A stretch of DNA of 64,000 nucleotides from Paenibacillus maysiensis (GTDB lineage Bacteria > Bacillota > Bacilli > Paenibacillales > Paenibacillaceae): NCBI RefSeq assembly GCF_000520815.1, contig NZ_ASRY01000197.1, forward strand, positions 1-64,000. Reading direction: 5' to 3'. The notes beneath the pieces are model-generated. The model had not been told where the DNA came from and did not search any database. It saw only the letters and a list, made by a program, of their open reading frames with translations. The position numbers and the translations under genes are program-made. Positions 45,744 to 55,221 of this stretch are shown piece after piece (positions within the stretch are counted from its first letter, which is position 1; the number at the start of each line of letters is the position of its first letter).

Positions 45744-45827
45744 AATTACAATATATATTAAAACGGTGTAAAAAAAGGGGTTGACCATCATCCAGTTTAT
45801 TCATATAATTTCTAGTATATTGTAATT
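45744..45827. promoter_or_regulatory. 12-bp inverted repeat flanking the receptor promoter
   Basis: AATTACAATATA (45744-45755) and its exact reverse complement TATATTGTAATT (45816-45827) lie on either side of the promoter, about 72 bp centre to centre. Widely spaced inverted half-sites of this kind suit a dimeric RRNPP receptor or the divergent XRE regulator. Which protein binds is inference. Confidence 0.6.
45781..45809 (+). promoter_or_regulatory. Promoter of the quorum-sensing receptor gene
   Basis: TTGACC (45781-45786), a 17-bp spacer and TATAAT (45804-45809) form a near-consensus sigma-A promoter. Confidence 0.8.
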
Positions 45828-45883
45828 GTTTGTCGAGGAGGGTGATTTTTTAAAATCATCTGAATATGCCGGGGGTGTTTTTA

Positions 45884-47293
45884 TTGGAAAATGCAACCAC
45901 GATTCGTTCGGAAATTGAGAAAGAGTTAAAACTTGGTGGCTACACTTTTAATAGTTTTGGACAAGCTACGGGTCTTAATCGGGGCATATTTAGTGCTATG
46001 CTTAATGGCAATCCGCCTAAACCGATTTCCGTAAGACAAATGGACTTAATTACTAAAGCGCTTAACTATCCAGAGGACTGGTTGTATGACCTATACGTAG
46101 ATGAGTGCTTTTACGATGGAAGGCCTCATTGGAAAAGAGTTAAGCCATTCCTGATTCGTTGTGTTGAGGTAGGAAATCTGCGGTGCGTGGAGAAGGTGCT
46201 TTCACGGTTAATGGAGGATCTTAACCACATTCCAACGATCTTTGCTTTGGCAGAGGAGTTGTATGAGGAAGGGAAGTTAAAAGAGGCAATTCCTTTCTAT
46301 GAATGTGTTATTGAAAATGAGAAGTATCAACATTCCGAGAGGTTGGCAATTAGCCATTATAGAATTTTTTCAATCTCTGTTAGTGAAAATATGAAGATAA
46401 ATTTTGAAGCTGCACTAAGATTCGTACCCTTTAGAAATCGGGTACCCTTAGATTATCATCTAGATGGTCTGCTTAAACTGTCAAATCTTTATTACAACTT
46501 GCATCAATGGAAAGAAGCAGAGCGTTATGCAGATGAATTAAGAGCTCTTGCAACTATTGTTTGTAAGAGCAGAGAAACTAATAAAAAGAAATTTACATTG
46601 AAAACTGAGAGACATTTAGTCGTCTACTATGGTCAAGGTTACTTGACGAAGGGAAATGCATTGGAAAAACAAGGAAGATATGAAGAAGCCATGCAGTATA
46701 TTTCTGGCTATGCCGATTTGAGTTGGTTTAAAGATTTAGGGGAAATTGGTCAGCAAGAAGTGCAAAGGTTTACTCTTTGGGCACATGCTAATCAACTTAA
46801 TTTAAATATTCTTATGGGAGATACAGATAGTTTACCAAAGTATATTCAATTTCTTAAAAGTAATCCCCCTGAAATTTTATTGGGGTTATTAACGATAGTA
46901 GAGTCGGCTAACAAGCATGGTTTTTTGATAGAACATATTCTACAACAGTTTTCTAACGAACTGACGTCCTTTAATAATGAATTATCTGTTGGTACCAGTT
47001 ATTATAAGCAGTCATTTAGTTACGACACTTATGCTGATTTGTGTTACCAACTGGCTATATATATGTTTAATAACCTTTTCCATGAGAAAGGTGTTTATTA
47101 TATTTTAAGAAGCTTAAGAAAATATCTTGAAATCAATAATAAAGATAAGTGTATGGTCTGTACAGCTTTGTTTGAAAGATTCAGACTTGAGGCTACGAAA
47201 GATCAAAAATCAGAATATGAAAGAATCATGGAGGAGGTTTTAGTTAATGCAAGTAAAAAACCTGAAATACATGCTAATTATAGGGCTTATTAG
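45884..47293 (+). CDS. RRNPP-type peptide receptor, AloR/AimR-like
   Basis: The frame is open from ATG 45866, but that codon lacks a ribosome binding site; TTG 45884 has GGGGGTG six bases upstream and gives a family-like MENATTIRSEIEKEL start (469 aa). Residues about 1-60 are a helix-turn-helix of the Paenibacillus receptor type (YTFNSFGQATGLNRGIFSAMLNG, then NPPKPISVRQMD and WLYDLYVDECF). Residues about 75-460 are a chain of TPR-like helices (e.g. EELYEEGKLKEAIPFYECVI and LYYNLHQWKEAERYA), the peptide-binding superhelix of the Rap/AimR/PlcR group. A 33-codon pro-peptide gene overlaps its 3' end. P. polymyxa encodes many such Alo receptor-peptide pairs; the regulated genes cannot be read here. 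Confidence 0.9.
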   Translation: MENATTIRSEIEKELKLGGYTFNSFGQATGLNRGIFSAMLNGNPPKPISVRQMDLITKALNYPEDWLYDLYVDECFYDGRPHWKRVKPFLIRCVEVGNLRCVEKVLSRLMEDLNHIPTIFALAEELYEEGKLKEAIPFYECVIENEKYQHSERLAISHYRIFSISVSENMKINFEAALRFVPFRNRVPLDYHLDGLLKLSNLYYNLHQWKEAERYADELRALATIVCKSRETNKKKFTLKTERHLVVYYGQGYLTKGNALEKQGRYEEAMQYISGYADLSWFKDLGEIGQQEVQRFTLWAHANQLNLNILMGDTDSLPKYIQFLKSNPPEILLGLLTIVESANKHGFLIEHILQQFSNELTSFNNELSVGTSYYKQSFSYDTYADLCYQLAIYMFNNLFHEKGVYYILRSLRKYLEINNKDKCMVCTALFERFRLEATKDQKSEYERIMEEVLVNASKKPEIHANYRAY

Positions 47294-47348
47294 CTTCTTT
47301 GAATTTTCCCATAATATTATTGTTTTTGGACATGGAACTGGAGCTTAA
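47247..47348 (+). CDS. Quorum-sensing pro-peptide, AloP/AimP-like
   Basis: This 33-codon gene starts at ATG 47247, seven to eight bases after GGAGGAGG (47230-47237), inside the receptor gene in another frame (overlap 47 bases). The product has the layout of a secreted signalling precursor: a basic N terminus (MQVKNLKY), a hydrophobic core (MLIIGLISFF), then a polar tail ending in GHGTGA. In AimP the mature signal is the C-terminal hexapeptide, often ending RGA or xGA; Alo peptides in P. polymyxa have similar Gly/His-rich C termini. The predicted signal is therefore a C-terminal 6-10-residue peptide including GHGTGA, processed outside and re-imported by an oligopeptide permease. A terminator follows within 6 bases. 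Confidence 0.85.
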   Translation: MQVKNLKYMLIIGLISFFEFSHNIIVFGHGTGA

Positions 47349-47353
47349 TAGTT

Positions 47354-47390
47354 ATCAAAAAACCAGTCCTAATAAGGCTGTTTTTTTGAT
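47354..47390 (+). terminator. Terminator of the receptor/pro-peptide operon
   Basis: ATCAAAAAA-c-CAG-t-CCT pairs with AGG-c-TG-TTTTTTTGAT around an AATA-type loop, a strong A/T-flanked stem. Confidence 0.85.
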
Positions 47391-47499
47391 TTATCCCGTT
47401 AAAGGGATGAAATGGGTTTTATTATATTATTAACCTGTAGGGAAGGTATCAGCTTGTAAACTAACTATAAATACCATACCAAACAGGAGGTTTGTTGAT

Positions 47500-47724
47500 G
47501 TGAAATTGCAAAAATTGGAGGACTGCATCGAAGAAAAGCGTAAGGAATTAAATGATTTGGCGAAAGAGGTGGGCTTGAAGGATCGGCAGGTGTTGACCAA
47601 GTCTATGGAGTTGGATCGGCTCCTTAATTTGTACAGCGATTGGAAATATAGCTACCACAAGCAGACCATCCCCCAAAATTCACCATTGCAAGAGAAGCAA
47701 CACGAGTGTGCCTTATCTTATTGA
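47500..47724 (+). CDS. Spo0E-like aspartyl-phosphate phosphatase
   Basis: A GTG start at 47500 has AGGAGG (47485-47490) nine bases upstream. The 74-aa protein shows the Spo0E family pattern: I-x-x-K-R-x-x-L (IEEKRKEL), a spacer, then the signature S-x-E-L-D-x-L-L-x-x-Y (SMELDRLLNLY; the usual form is SQELDxLL). Members dephosphorylate Spo0A-P and delay sporulation. Family size is 50-85 aa, so it is complete; the last ~25 residues are a polar tail. It lies 150 bases after the quorum-sensing terminator, with its own ribosome binding site but no clear promoter. A functional link to the peptide system is suggestive only. Confidence 0.88.
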   Translation: MKLQKLEDCIEEKRKELNDLAKEVGLKDRQVLTKSMELDRLLNLYSDWKYSYHKQTIPQNSPLQEKQHECALSY

Positions 47725-47909
47725 TTTTCCAGCATCATGACAAGATATACCTAACTTCACCTTGGCTTCTAATACATAGTGGGGATATAGACTTAAACAA
47801 AATAACCTCTCTCATCTCTCGTACGCCGCTCTATACAACGCTGTTCGTACGGTTTATTGTTCTGCGTCATCAGAGCGGAAGCCATGTAGAACTATATAAT
47901 ATGTATCTA

Positions 47910-47953
47910 AAAAACCTCCCGGTTCACGTTGAGTGTGACTGAGGAGGTTTTTG
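47910..47953. terminator. Bidirectional terminator between spo0E-like and motB-type genes
   Basis: AAAACCTCC pairs with GGAGGTTTT, with a secondary stem (TTCAC/GTGTGA) in the loop. U-tracts exist in both directions. Confidence 0.8.
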
Positions 47954-47957
47954 GCAT

Positions 47958-48773
47958 TTACTGTTGAAGCTGGCGCAGCACGGTAATTTCGACACGGCGG
48001 TTTTTTTGTCGTCCGGCCTCGGTCGTATTATCTCCAACCGGTCGGGTATCGGCATAACCCGCATATTGAAATTCCGAGGGCGACAGATTTTCTCTGTCGA
48101 GAAAGAATCGAAGCACCGATAGCGCCCGTGCCCCGGAAAGCTCCCAGTTGTCCTTGTAGGTCGAAGCGTTCGAAGAGCGTGTGAACGGAATATTGTCCGT
48201 ATGGCCCTCGATGCTGATCGGCGTTTTCAAATCCCGGAACAGACTGGCCAGCTTGGATAACGTGTTTGCAGAGCCTTGCTTGAGTGCAGCCCTGCCCTGA
48301 TCGAATAAAAAGCGGTCGCTCAGGGTGATGACAATACCGCGAGGCTGATCTGACACAAAAATCTGATTTTCCAGTTTGTTGTCCGTAATATATTCTTGAA
48401 TGACACCCATTAAATTTTGTAGCTCTTTTTCCTGCGTGCGAAATGCTTGTTCACGTTCGGCGAGCTTTGTCGATCCAGCTTCCTTTTTATCGGCTGCTGG
48501 TTGCTTGGTCGTGGGCGGATTCTTACTTGTGTGCTGATCCGCAGTACCCGTAATGCCTGAGCCTTGCTCCAAAATAGAATCGCCCTTATGGAACGTATCC
48601 TGTAGGGATTGAACAACGACATCGTATTTTTTAGCATCCAGACTACTCATGGCATACATCACAACGAAAAATATGAGCAGCAGGGTGATCAGATCGGCAT
48701 AGGTAATCATCCAGCGGTCACGATGGTCTCCGCCGCCTCCTTGACCCCCACGGCGCTTACCGCGCACTCTCAT
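47958..48773 (-). CDS. Flagellar stator protein, MotB/MotS family
   Basis: ATG at 48771-48773 follows AAAGGAGGACTTCC; a longer upstream frame overlapping motA is discarded. The 271-aa protein has a basic, Gly-rich cytosolic N terminus, one membrane helix (about residues 23-43) with the ion-binding Asp27 in TYADLITLLL, a Gln/Lys linker, and an OmpA-like peptidoglycan-binding domain (about 140-265: ISIEGHTDNIPF and the RVEITVLRQ end). With the MotA-type partner it forms an ion-driven stator. Whether it uses protons (MotAB) or sodium (MotPS) cannot be decided reliably from this sequence. It overlaps the upstream motA-like gene by 17 bases. Confidence 0.9.
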   Translation of the reverse strand: MRVRGKRRGGQGGGGDHRDRWMITYADLITLLLIFFVVMYAMSSLDAKKYDVVVQSLQDTFHKGDSILEQGSGITGTADQHTSKNPPTTKQPAADKKEAGSTKLAEREQAFRTQEKELQNLMGVIQEYITDNKLENQIFVSDQPRGIVITLSDRFLFDQGRAALKQGSANTLSKLASLFRDLKTPISIEGHTDNIPFTRSSNASTYKDNWELSGARALSVLRFFLDRENLSPSEFQYAGYADTRPVGDNTTEAGRQKNRRVEITVLRQLQQ

Positions 48774-49587
48774 GGAAGTCCTCCTTTGGAGCAACGTCAT
48801 CTGTGCGTGAGCGACGACGAGGTGGCTTAGGCCCCAGAGTTTTCTCTGAACGGATAAAGAACTCCAGTTTTTTGCGTACAAGCTTCGGATTCTCACCGTT
48901 TTGGATGGCGAGAATGCCTTGCAGCAGTAAATCCATCGTGACCATTTCATTTTCGCTGCATGCTCTGATTTTGGATGCGATGGGCAGGAAAATCAGATTG
49001 GCGCTGGCAACGCCGTATAATGTAGCGATAAAGGCCACAGCAATAGACGGTCCAAGCGCTGTCGGCTCGGTCAGGCTGCCGAGTACATGGATCAGGCCCA
49101 TCACAGTACCGATAATCCCCATCGTAGGGGCATAGCCGCCTGCGGATTCGAATATTTTGGCATATCCTTCGTGTTTATGCTCAATGGTATCTAACTCGAG
49201 TTCCAGAATTTGCTTGATTTGCTCCTGCTCAGTGCCGTCAATGACCAGTTGAAGACCTTCGCGCAGAAATGCATTCGGATGCTCTGAGGAAATACGCTCC
49301 AGCGCAAGCACCCCGGATCGGCGGGAGGTGGCCGCCATGGAAACCAAATCTTCAATATATTGCTCGGAGAGGTTGTCCTCACGGCTAAACGCCATCCGAA
49401 AGGCAGCTGGTACGGTCTTCAGCTTGGAAACGGGGTAGCTGATGACGACTGCGGCGAACGTTCCGCCAAATACAATCAGAGCCGATGTACCTTGAAGCAG
49501 CCCTGTAAATTCTCCGCCTTCCCATAAGAAGCCACCGATTAATGCTATGATTCCGGCGATGATGCCCAATACGATGGTGATATCCAA
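48757..49587 (-). CDS. Flagellar stator protein, MotA/MotP family
   Basis: The 276-aa protein has four membrane helices: two near the N terminus (about 3-22 and 33-52), a cytosolic domain (about 60-145) with the charged residues that contact FliG, and two helices (about 148-200) including the conserved GGYAPTMGIIGTVMGLIHVL segment with the stator proline/threonine residues. The C terminus is basic (PRRRSRTDD). AGGAGTG precedes ATG 49587. It is translationally coupled to motB, and the pair faces uvrB divergently. Confidence 0.9.
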   Translation of the reverse strand: MDITIVLGIIAGIIALIGGFLWEGGEFTGLLQGTSALIVFGGTFAAVVISYPVSKLKTVPAAFRMAFSREDNLSEQYIEDLVSMAATSRRSGVLALERISSEHPNAFLREGLQLVIDGTEQEQIKQILELELDTIEHKHEGYAKIFESAGGYAPTMGIIGTVMGLIHVLGSLTEPTALGPSIAVAFIATLYGVASANLIFLPIASKIRACSENEMVTMDLLLQGILAIQNGENPKLVRKKLEFFIRSEKTLGPKPPRRRSRTDDVAPKEDFHESAR

Positions 49588-49619
49588 AATTTAATTCACT
49601 CCTATTCAAGACTTATCGT

Positions 49620-49648
49620 TTGCATCCAAGGTAAGAAAGAGGTATAAT
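49620..49648 (+). promoter_or_regulatory. uvrB promoter
   Basis: TTGCAT (49620-49625), a 17-bp spacer and perfect TATAAT (49643-49648). The transcript would carry a ~140-nt leader containing a 9-bp hairpin, ATATTTCCC/GGGAAATAT (49675-49706). Confidence 0.8.
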
Positions 49649-49651
49649 ACG

Positions 49652-49665
49652 GGAACAAACATTCT
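49652..49665 (+). promoter_or_regulatory. LexA (SOS) box-like operator at uvrB
   Basis: GGAACAAACATTCT matches 11 of 14 positions of the Bacillus LexA/DinR box CGAACRNRYGTTYC and lies right at the expected transcription start. This is the usual position for SOS repression of uvrBA. Confidence 0.7.
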
Positions 49666-49795
49666 TATTCAACCATATTTCCCAAGTAACATTGCTCGGG
49701 AAATATCGACATAGGTTTACAGGTAAAGACGTTTCAGCTCGACTGTTGTAGAAACATGATGTTTCCATTTTAGACGATAAGGGTGATGCAGGGCA

Positions 49796-51787
49796 ATGAG
49801 TGATATCGTTGTTAGCGATAAGACTTTTGAAATTCAGTCGGAATTCCAGCCTCAAGGCGATCAACCCCAAGCCATTTTTGAATTGGTAGAAGGGATTGCA
49901 GAAGGAAAAAAGCATCAAACACTATTGGGTGCTACGGGAACAGGTAAGACATTTACCATCGCGCAGACCATTGCCAAGCTGAATCGGCCTACTTTGGTTA
50001 TTGCACATAACAAGACTTTGGCTGCCCAACTGGCGAGTGAGTTTAAGGAGTTTTTTCCGAATAACTCAGTCGATTATTTTGTCAGCTACTATGATTACTA
50101 CCAACCGGAAGCATACATTCCGTCTTCCGATACGTATATTGAGAAGGATTCCAGCATCAATGAGGAGATTGATAAACTTCGCCACTCCGCCACAAGCTCT
50201 CTGTTTGAGCGTCGTGACGTTATTATTGTAGCGAGTGTCTCCTGCATTTATGGTCTGGGTTCCCCGAAAGAATATTCAAGCCTGCTGCTCTCGCTTAGAG
50301 TCGGCATGGAGAAACCCCGCAATCAGATTTTGTCCCGCTTGGTCGATATTCAATATCAGCGGAACGATATCAACTTCGTGCGGGGTACTTTCCGTGTACG
50401 GGGAGATGTTGTTGAAATATTCCCGGCTTCCCATGGGGAACACGCTATACGGGTAGAACTGTTCGGGGATGAAATTGAACGGATCACCGAGATTAATGTG
50501 CTTACGGGTGAATTGATCGGTGAACGTGATCATATTGCCATTTTCCCTGCATCTCACTTCGTTACTCATGAGGATACGATGAGGGTAGCACTGGTCAACA
50601 TTGAACGTGAGCTTGAAGAGCGGTTAGTGGAGCTGAAGGAACAAGGGAAGCTGCTGGAGGCACAACGTTTGGAGCAACGTACCCGCTATGATATCGAGAT
50701 GATGAAAGAGGTTGGTTTTTGTTCCGGCGTCGAGAATTACTCAGGTCCACTGACATTCCGCGAGCGGGGGGCAACACCGTATACGCTGTTGGATTATTTT
50801 CCGGATGATATGCTGATCGTGATTGATGAGTCTCATGTTACGTTGCCACAGATTCGGGCGATGTATAATGGTGACCAAGCACGTAAGAATGTACTGGTGG
50901 AGCATGGTTTCCGTCTGCCATCCGCGCTGGATAACCGCCCGCTGAAGTTTGAAGAGTTCGAGGACAAGGTGAGTCAGATCGTCTACGTTTCAGCTACACC
51001 AGGCCCCTATGAGCTGGAGAAATGTGAAACGACTGTGCAACAGATCATCCGGCCTACGGGGCTTCTTGACCCGATCATTGAGGTGCGGCCGAGCAAAGGA
51101 CAGATTGACGATCTCATTAGTGAAATACGGCTTCGGATGGAGCGTGAGGAACGGGTACTGGTCACCACGCTTACCAAGAAAATGTCTGAGGATCTGACCG
51201 ACTATTTAAAAGAAGTGGGTATCAAGGTCAGGTATATGCATTCCGAGATTAAGACGCTGGAGCGGATGGCGATTTTACGAGATCTTCGTTTGGGTACCTT
51301 TGATGTCCTGATTGGAATCAATCTGCTGCGGGAAGGTCTGGATTTGCCAGAAGTGTCGCTGGTGACGATTTTGGATGCGGACAAGGAAGGCTTCCTGCGT
51401 TCCGAGCGTTCACTCATCCAGACGATTGGACGGGCAGCACGGAATAGCGATGGCCGTGTTATTATGTACGGTGACAAAATTACGGATTCTATGGATAAAG
51501 CGATAAAAGAAACCGAACGCCGCCGTACGATTCAAATTCAGTACAATGAAGACCATGGCATTACCCCGCAAACGATTCGCAAAAAGATTCGTGATGTCAT
51601 TGAAGCGACCAAGGTGGCCGAGGCACGTAATGATTACCTTCCTGGTGAGACAGGTAAACTTTCCAAGAAGGAGCGTCAGTCGCTGATTCAGCGTTTGGAA
51701 GCGGAAATGAAGGATGCCGCCAAGAATCTTCAGTTCGAGCGGGCCGCCGAGTTGCGTGATGCTTTGCTGGAACTGCGGGCTGATTAA
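49796..51787 (+). CDS. uvrB: Excinuclease ABC subunit B
   Basis: UvrB verifies damage and loads UvrC in nucleotide excision repair. The 663-aa protein has Walker A GATGTGKT (residues 45-52), the damage-probing beta-hairpin region ([12 protein letters not shown], about 97-108), a DESH helicase box in [11 protein letters not shown], the [16 protein letters not shown] and QTIGRAARN motifs, and a C-terminal UVR domain (about 625-660, [18 protein letters not shown]) that binds UvrC. AAGGGTG precedes ATG 49796. It is followed by uvrA after 168 bases that contain a hairpin (51851-51883). Confidence 0.97.
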   Translation: MSDIVVSDKTFEIQSEFQPQGDQPQAIFELVEGIAEGKKHQTLLGATGTGKTFTIAQTIAKLNRPTLVIAHNKTLAAQLASEFKEFFPNNSVDYFVSYYDYYQPEAYIPSSDTYIEKDSSINEEIDKLRHSATSSLFERRDVIIVASVSCIYGLGSPKEYSSLLLSLRVGMEKPRNQILSRLVDIQYQRNDINFVRGTFRVRGDVVEIFPASHGEHAIRVELFGDEIERITEINVLTGELIGERDHIAIFPASHFVTHEDTMRVALVNIERELEERLVELKEQGKLLEAQRLEQRTRYDIEMMKEVGFCSGVENYSGPLTFRERGATPYTLLDYFPDDMLIVIDESHVTLPQIRAMYNGDQARKNVLVEHGFRLPSALDNRPLKFEEFEDKVSQIVYVSATPGPYELEKCETTVQQIIRPTGLLDPIIEVRPSKGQIDDLISEIRLRMEREERVLVTTLTKKMSEDLTDYLKEVGIKVRYMHSEIKTLERMAILRDLRLGTFDVLIGINLLREGLDLPEVSLVTILDADKEGFLRSERSLIQTIGRAARNSDGRVIMYGDKITDSMDKAIKETERRRTIQIQYNEDHGITPQTIRKKIRDVIEATKVAEARNDYLPGETGKLSKKERQSLIQRLEAEMKDAAKNLQFERAAELRDALLELRAD

Positions 51788-51850
51788 GCTTTCAGGGGCG
51801 ATTAGTGGCGCGAACACATTGAAAATGAAATGGATGATTGCTTTTAAAAA

Positions 51851-51884
51851 TAGAGAGGGCGGCCCATGTGGTCGTTCTCTTTGC
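51851..51884 (+). terminator. Hairpin between uvrB and uvrA
   Basis: AGAGAGGGCGGCC and GGTCGTTCTCT pair imperfectly around CATGT, followed by TTT. It is a weak terminator or attenuator, so uvrA may be partly co-transcribed. Confidence 0.5.
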
Positions 51885-51955
51885 GATATATCACTTGCTT
51901 GGGGTATCCCATGCAATATAGCATGACGTGAACTATGGTTAAGGAGATGAAACAT

Positions 51956-54817
51956 TTGGCGAATGAAAGCATCATCATCAAAGGCGCTCGGGCGCATAAT
52001 CTCAAAAATATTGACGTGACTATCCCCAGAGACAAATTTGTCGTCCTGACGGGGCTAAGTGGCTCAGGTAAATCGTCACTGGCTTTCGACACGATTTATG
52101 CAGAAGGACAGCGGCGTTATGTGGAGTCTTTATCCGCGTATGCGCGTCAATTCCTGGGACAGATGGAGAAACCGGATGTGGATTCCATTGACGGACTGTC
52201 TCCTGCGATTTCCATTGACCAAAAGACTACGAGCCGTAACCCGCGTTCTACCGTTGGTACGGTTACGGAGATTTATGATTATTTGCGGTTGCTGTTTGCC
52301 CGAATTGGTCACCCTCATTGTCCTGAGCATGGCGTTGAAATTACATCACAAACGGTTGAACAAATGGTGGACCGCATTTTGCAATATCCTGAAAAGACAA
52401 GGCTGCAAATTTTGGCTCCATTGGTTTCGGGACGCAAAGGTGAGCATAAAACGCTGTTTGCGGATATTGCCAAGCAGGGCTTTGTACGGGTGCGTGTCAA
52501 TGGCGAACTGCGTGAGTTATCCGAAAAGATCGAGCTGGAGAAAAACAAGAAGCATTCCATTGAAGTGGTTGTAGACCGGATCGTAGTGAAGGAGGATGTG
52601 CGTGCACGTCTGTCCGACTCTATTGAGACAGCATTGAACCTTTCAGGAGGTCAGTTGCTGGTGGACATAATGGGGCAAGAAGAGCTGCGTTTCAGTTCTA
52701 ATTTTGCCTGTCCGATCTGTGGTTTTAGTATAGACGAGTTGTCGCCGCGCATGTTCTCTTTTAACAGTCCATTCGGTGCTTGCCCGGATTGTGATGGATT
52801 GGGCGTTAAAATGGTTGTCGACCCCGACCTGCTTATGCCTGACCCGGAGAAAAGTGTAGAAGATGGAGCATTTCAGGCATGGAGTGGAGGAACTTCCACC
52901 TATTATCCGCAATTTTTACAGTCTGTATGCGAGCATTATAGTATTCCACAGAACATTCCTGTCAGCCAACTGACCACGGAACAAATGAACATCTTATTAC
53001 ATGGAACGGGCGACCAGAAGATCCGGTTTCGTTATGAAAATGATTTTGGCCAACGCAAGGAAGCCTATGTGACCTTTGAGGGAATTATCCCGAATCTGGA
53101 GCGTCGCTATCGTGACACAGCTTCTGATGGTATCCGTGAATTTATTGAAGGATTTATGAGCGCAAAGCCGTGTAATACCTGTAAGGGACATCGTTTGAAG
53201 AAAGAAACTCTGGCGGTGACTATTCAGGAGCGTAACATTGCCTATGTAACTGATTTGTCCATTGGCGAAGCATCTCAATTTTTCATAACGCTGGTGTTGA
53301 GTGAGAAGGAACAGTCCATTGCCAATCTCATTCTTAAGGAAATTAACAGCCGTTTGGGATTCCTCGTTAATGTTGGATTGGAGTACCTGACCTTAAGTCG
53401 TGCAGCGGGAACGTTATCCGGTGGTGAGGCACAACGTATCCGGTTGGCGACACAGATCGGTTCCAGCCTGATGGGCGTACTGTATATTTTGGACGAGCCA
53501 AGCATCGGGTTGCACCAGCGGGATAATGACCGACTGATTAGTGCATTGGAGCATATGCGGAATCTCGGGAATACACTGATTGTGGTGGAGCATGACGAAG
53601 ATACGATGATGGCAGCAGATTATATTATTGATATCGGACCGGGAGCTGGAATCCACGGCGGCATGATCATGTCACAGGGGACTCCGCAGGAAGTTATGGA
53701 GGACCCGAATTCCTTGACCGGGCAATATTTGAGCGGACGCAAGTTTATTCCGGTCAATACCGAGCGGCGTAAGCCTGCTGACAAGTGGCTGGAAATCCGG
53801 GGAGCCAAAGAGAACAATCTCAAAAATGTGAATGTCAAAATTCCGCTTGGGGTTTTCACGGCTGTTACGGGTGTGTCCGGCTCCGGAAAATCTACGTTGG
53901 TTAACGAAATTTTGTACAAAACACTGGCGCGTGATCTGAACCGGGCGAGAGTGCGTCCAGGTCAGCATAAGGAAATTCGCGGGCTTGAAAATATCGAAAA
54001 GGTCGTAGAGATTGATCAGTCTCCAATTGGCCGCACGCCGCGCTCCAATCCCGCAACTTATACCGGAGTATTCGATGATATCCGGGATTTATTCTCGCAG
54101 ACGAATGAGGCCAAGGTGCGGGGCTACAAAAAGGGTCGTTTCAGCTTTAACGTAAAGGGCGGCCGTTGTGAAGCTTGCAGAGGCGACGGGATCATCAAGA
54201 TTGAGATGCACTTTTTGCCAGACGTGTATGTTCCATGTGAAGTGTGCAAGGGTAAACGCTATAACCGGGAGACTCTTGAAGTGAAATACAAAGGTAAGAG
54301 TATTGCTGACGTACTGGAGATGACGGTAGAGGATGCGACAGAGTTTTTCCAAAACATCCCGAAGATTCATCGCAAGATCCAGACGCTAATGGATGTAGGT
54401 CTGGGATATATCAAGCTGGGACAGCCTGCGACTACCTTGTCCGGGGGCGAAGCGCAGCGCGTGAAGCTGGCTTCCGAACTGTATCGTCGCAGCACGGGTA
54501 AGACGATTTACATTTTGGACGAGCCGACAACGGGTCTGCATGTTCACGATATTGACAGATTGCTGACGGTACTGCATCGTTTGGTTGATTCGGGAGAAAC
54601 AGTATTGGTCATTGAGCATAATCTGGATGTGATTAAAACAGCCGATTATCTGATTGATTTGGGACCGGAAGGCGGTAGCGGCGGTGGCACGATTTTGGCT
54701 ACTGGAACACCTGAGCAGCTTGTGAAGGTCGAAGAATCCTATACAGGACGGTATTTGAAGCCAATCCTTGAACGGGATACACAGCGCAGCCAAGCGCTTC
54801 AGACAGCCGATCTGTAG
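51956..54817 (+). CDS. uvrA: Excinuclease ABC subunit A
   Basis: UvrA is the dimeric ATPase that finds DNA lesions and delivers UvrB. The frame is open from ATG 51935, but AAGGAG (51941-51946) is positioned for TTG 51956, giving [21 protein letters not shown] (953 aa). It has two ABC modules: Walker A GLSGSGKS (residues 33-40) and GVSGSGKST in the second half, signatures [12 protein letters not shown] and [12 protein letters not shown], and [12 protein letters not shown] / [12 protein letters not shown] Walker B regions. Zinc fingers are seen in [15 protein letters not shown] and [14 protein letters not shown]. The length and order are the family norm. Confidence 0.97.
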   Translation: MANESIIIKGARAHNLKNIDVTIPRDKFVVLTGLSGSGKSSLAFDTIYAEGQRRYVESLSAYARQFLGQMEKPDVDSIDGLSPAISIDQKTTSRNPRSTVGTVTEIYDYLRLLFARIGHPHCPEHGVEITSQTVEQMVDRILQYPEKTRLQILAPLVSGRKGEHKTLFADIAKQGFVRVRVNGELRELSEKIELEKNKKHSIEVVVDRIVVKEDVRARLSDSIETALNLSGGQLLVDIMGQEELRFSSNFACPICGFSIDELSPRMFSFNSPFGACPDCDGLGVKMVVDPDLLMPDPEKSVEDGAFQAWSGGTSTYYPQFLQSVCEHYSIPQNIPVSQLTTEQMNILLHGTGDQKIRFRYENDFGQRKEAYVTFEGIIPNLERRYRDTASDGIREFIEGFMSAKPCNTCKGHRLKKETLAVTIQERNIAYVTDLSIGEASQFFITLVLSEKEQSIANLILKEINSRLGFLVNVGLEYLTLSRAAGTLSGGEAQRIRLATQIGSSLMGVLYILDEPSIGLHQRDNDRLISALEHMRNLGNTLIVVEHDEDTMMAADYIIDIGPGAGIHGGMIMSQGTPQEVMEDPNSLTGQYLSGRKFIPVNTERRKPADKWLEIRGAKENNLKNVNVKIPLGVFTAVTGVSGSGKSTLVNEILYKTLARDLNRARVRPGQHKEIRGLENIEKVVEIDQSPIGRTPRSNPATYTGVFDDIRDLFSQTNEAKVRGYKKGRFSFNVKGGRCEACRGDGIIKIEMHFLPDVYVPCEVCKGKRYNRETLEVKYKGKSIADVLEMTVEDATEFFQNIPKIHRKIQTLMDVGLGYIKLGQPATTLSGGEAQRVKLASELYRRSTGKTIYILDEPTTGLHVHDIDRLLTVLHRLVDSGETVLVIEHNLDVIKTADYLIDLGPEGGSGGGTILATGTPEQLVKVEESYTGRYLKPILERDTQRSQALQTADL

Positions 54818-55221
54818 ACATCATTTAATATAAGTCTTGTAAGCCTCACACAGGTATGAAGACAGAATACGAATTAGCGTATTCATTCCTTTGCCTTGGT
54901 GGGGCTTTATTTTGTAAAAAAAGAGAACTTTTATCCAAATCTTGCGTTAAAGCATGTGACACATAGTTTACCAAGCGCTGGAATAATAAATCTATACGTA
55001 TATTCATCGGCAGAAAGTCTCGGAGCAGTCTCCATTTTGGAGTTTCAAATGTTTGGGCTCGGGCTTGAAGAGGTAAATATATAAATCATGATTGTATAGC
55101 ATCGCATGAAGTTCCGTGACCACGTGACAACCAGTACAAGTTGAAGCGAAACCGTTAGTCTATCACATCTAAGGTTTTTAAAAACATCTCTGAGGTAAAG
55201 TCATGAAGGGAGCTGGAACGT
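54818..55221. other. Intergenic region after uvrA
   Basis: About 400 bases with no convincing gene. A GAATACG/GCGTATTC hairpin (54865-54884) without a T-run may end uvrA mRNA. A 62-codon open frame at 54896 lacks a proper ribosome binding site and coding character. No clear promoter for the next gene was identified. Confidence 0.35.

Noticed and set aside
51935-51955. ATG 51935 as the uvrA start
   Set aside because: The ribosome binding site AAGGAG lies downstream of this ATG and fits TTG 51956, which gives the family N terminus.
54896-55084. 62-codon frame after uvrA
   Set aside because: It has no ribosome binding site and no recognisable protein features; it is better treated as intergenic.
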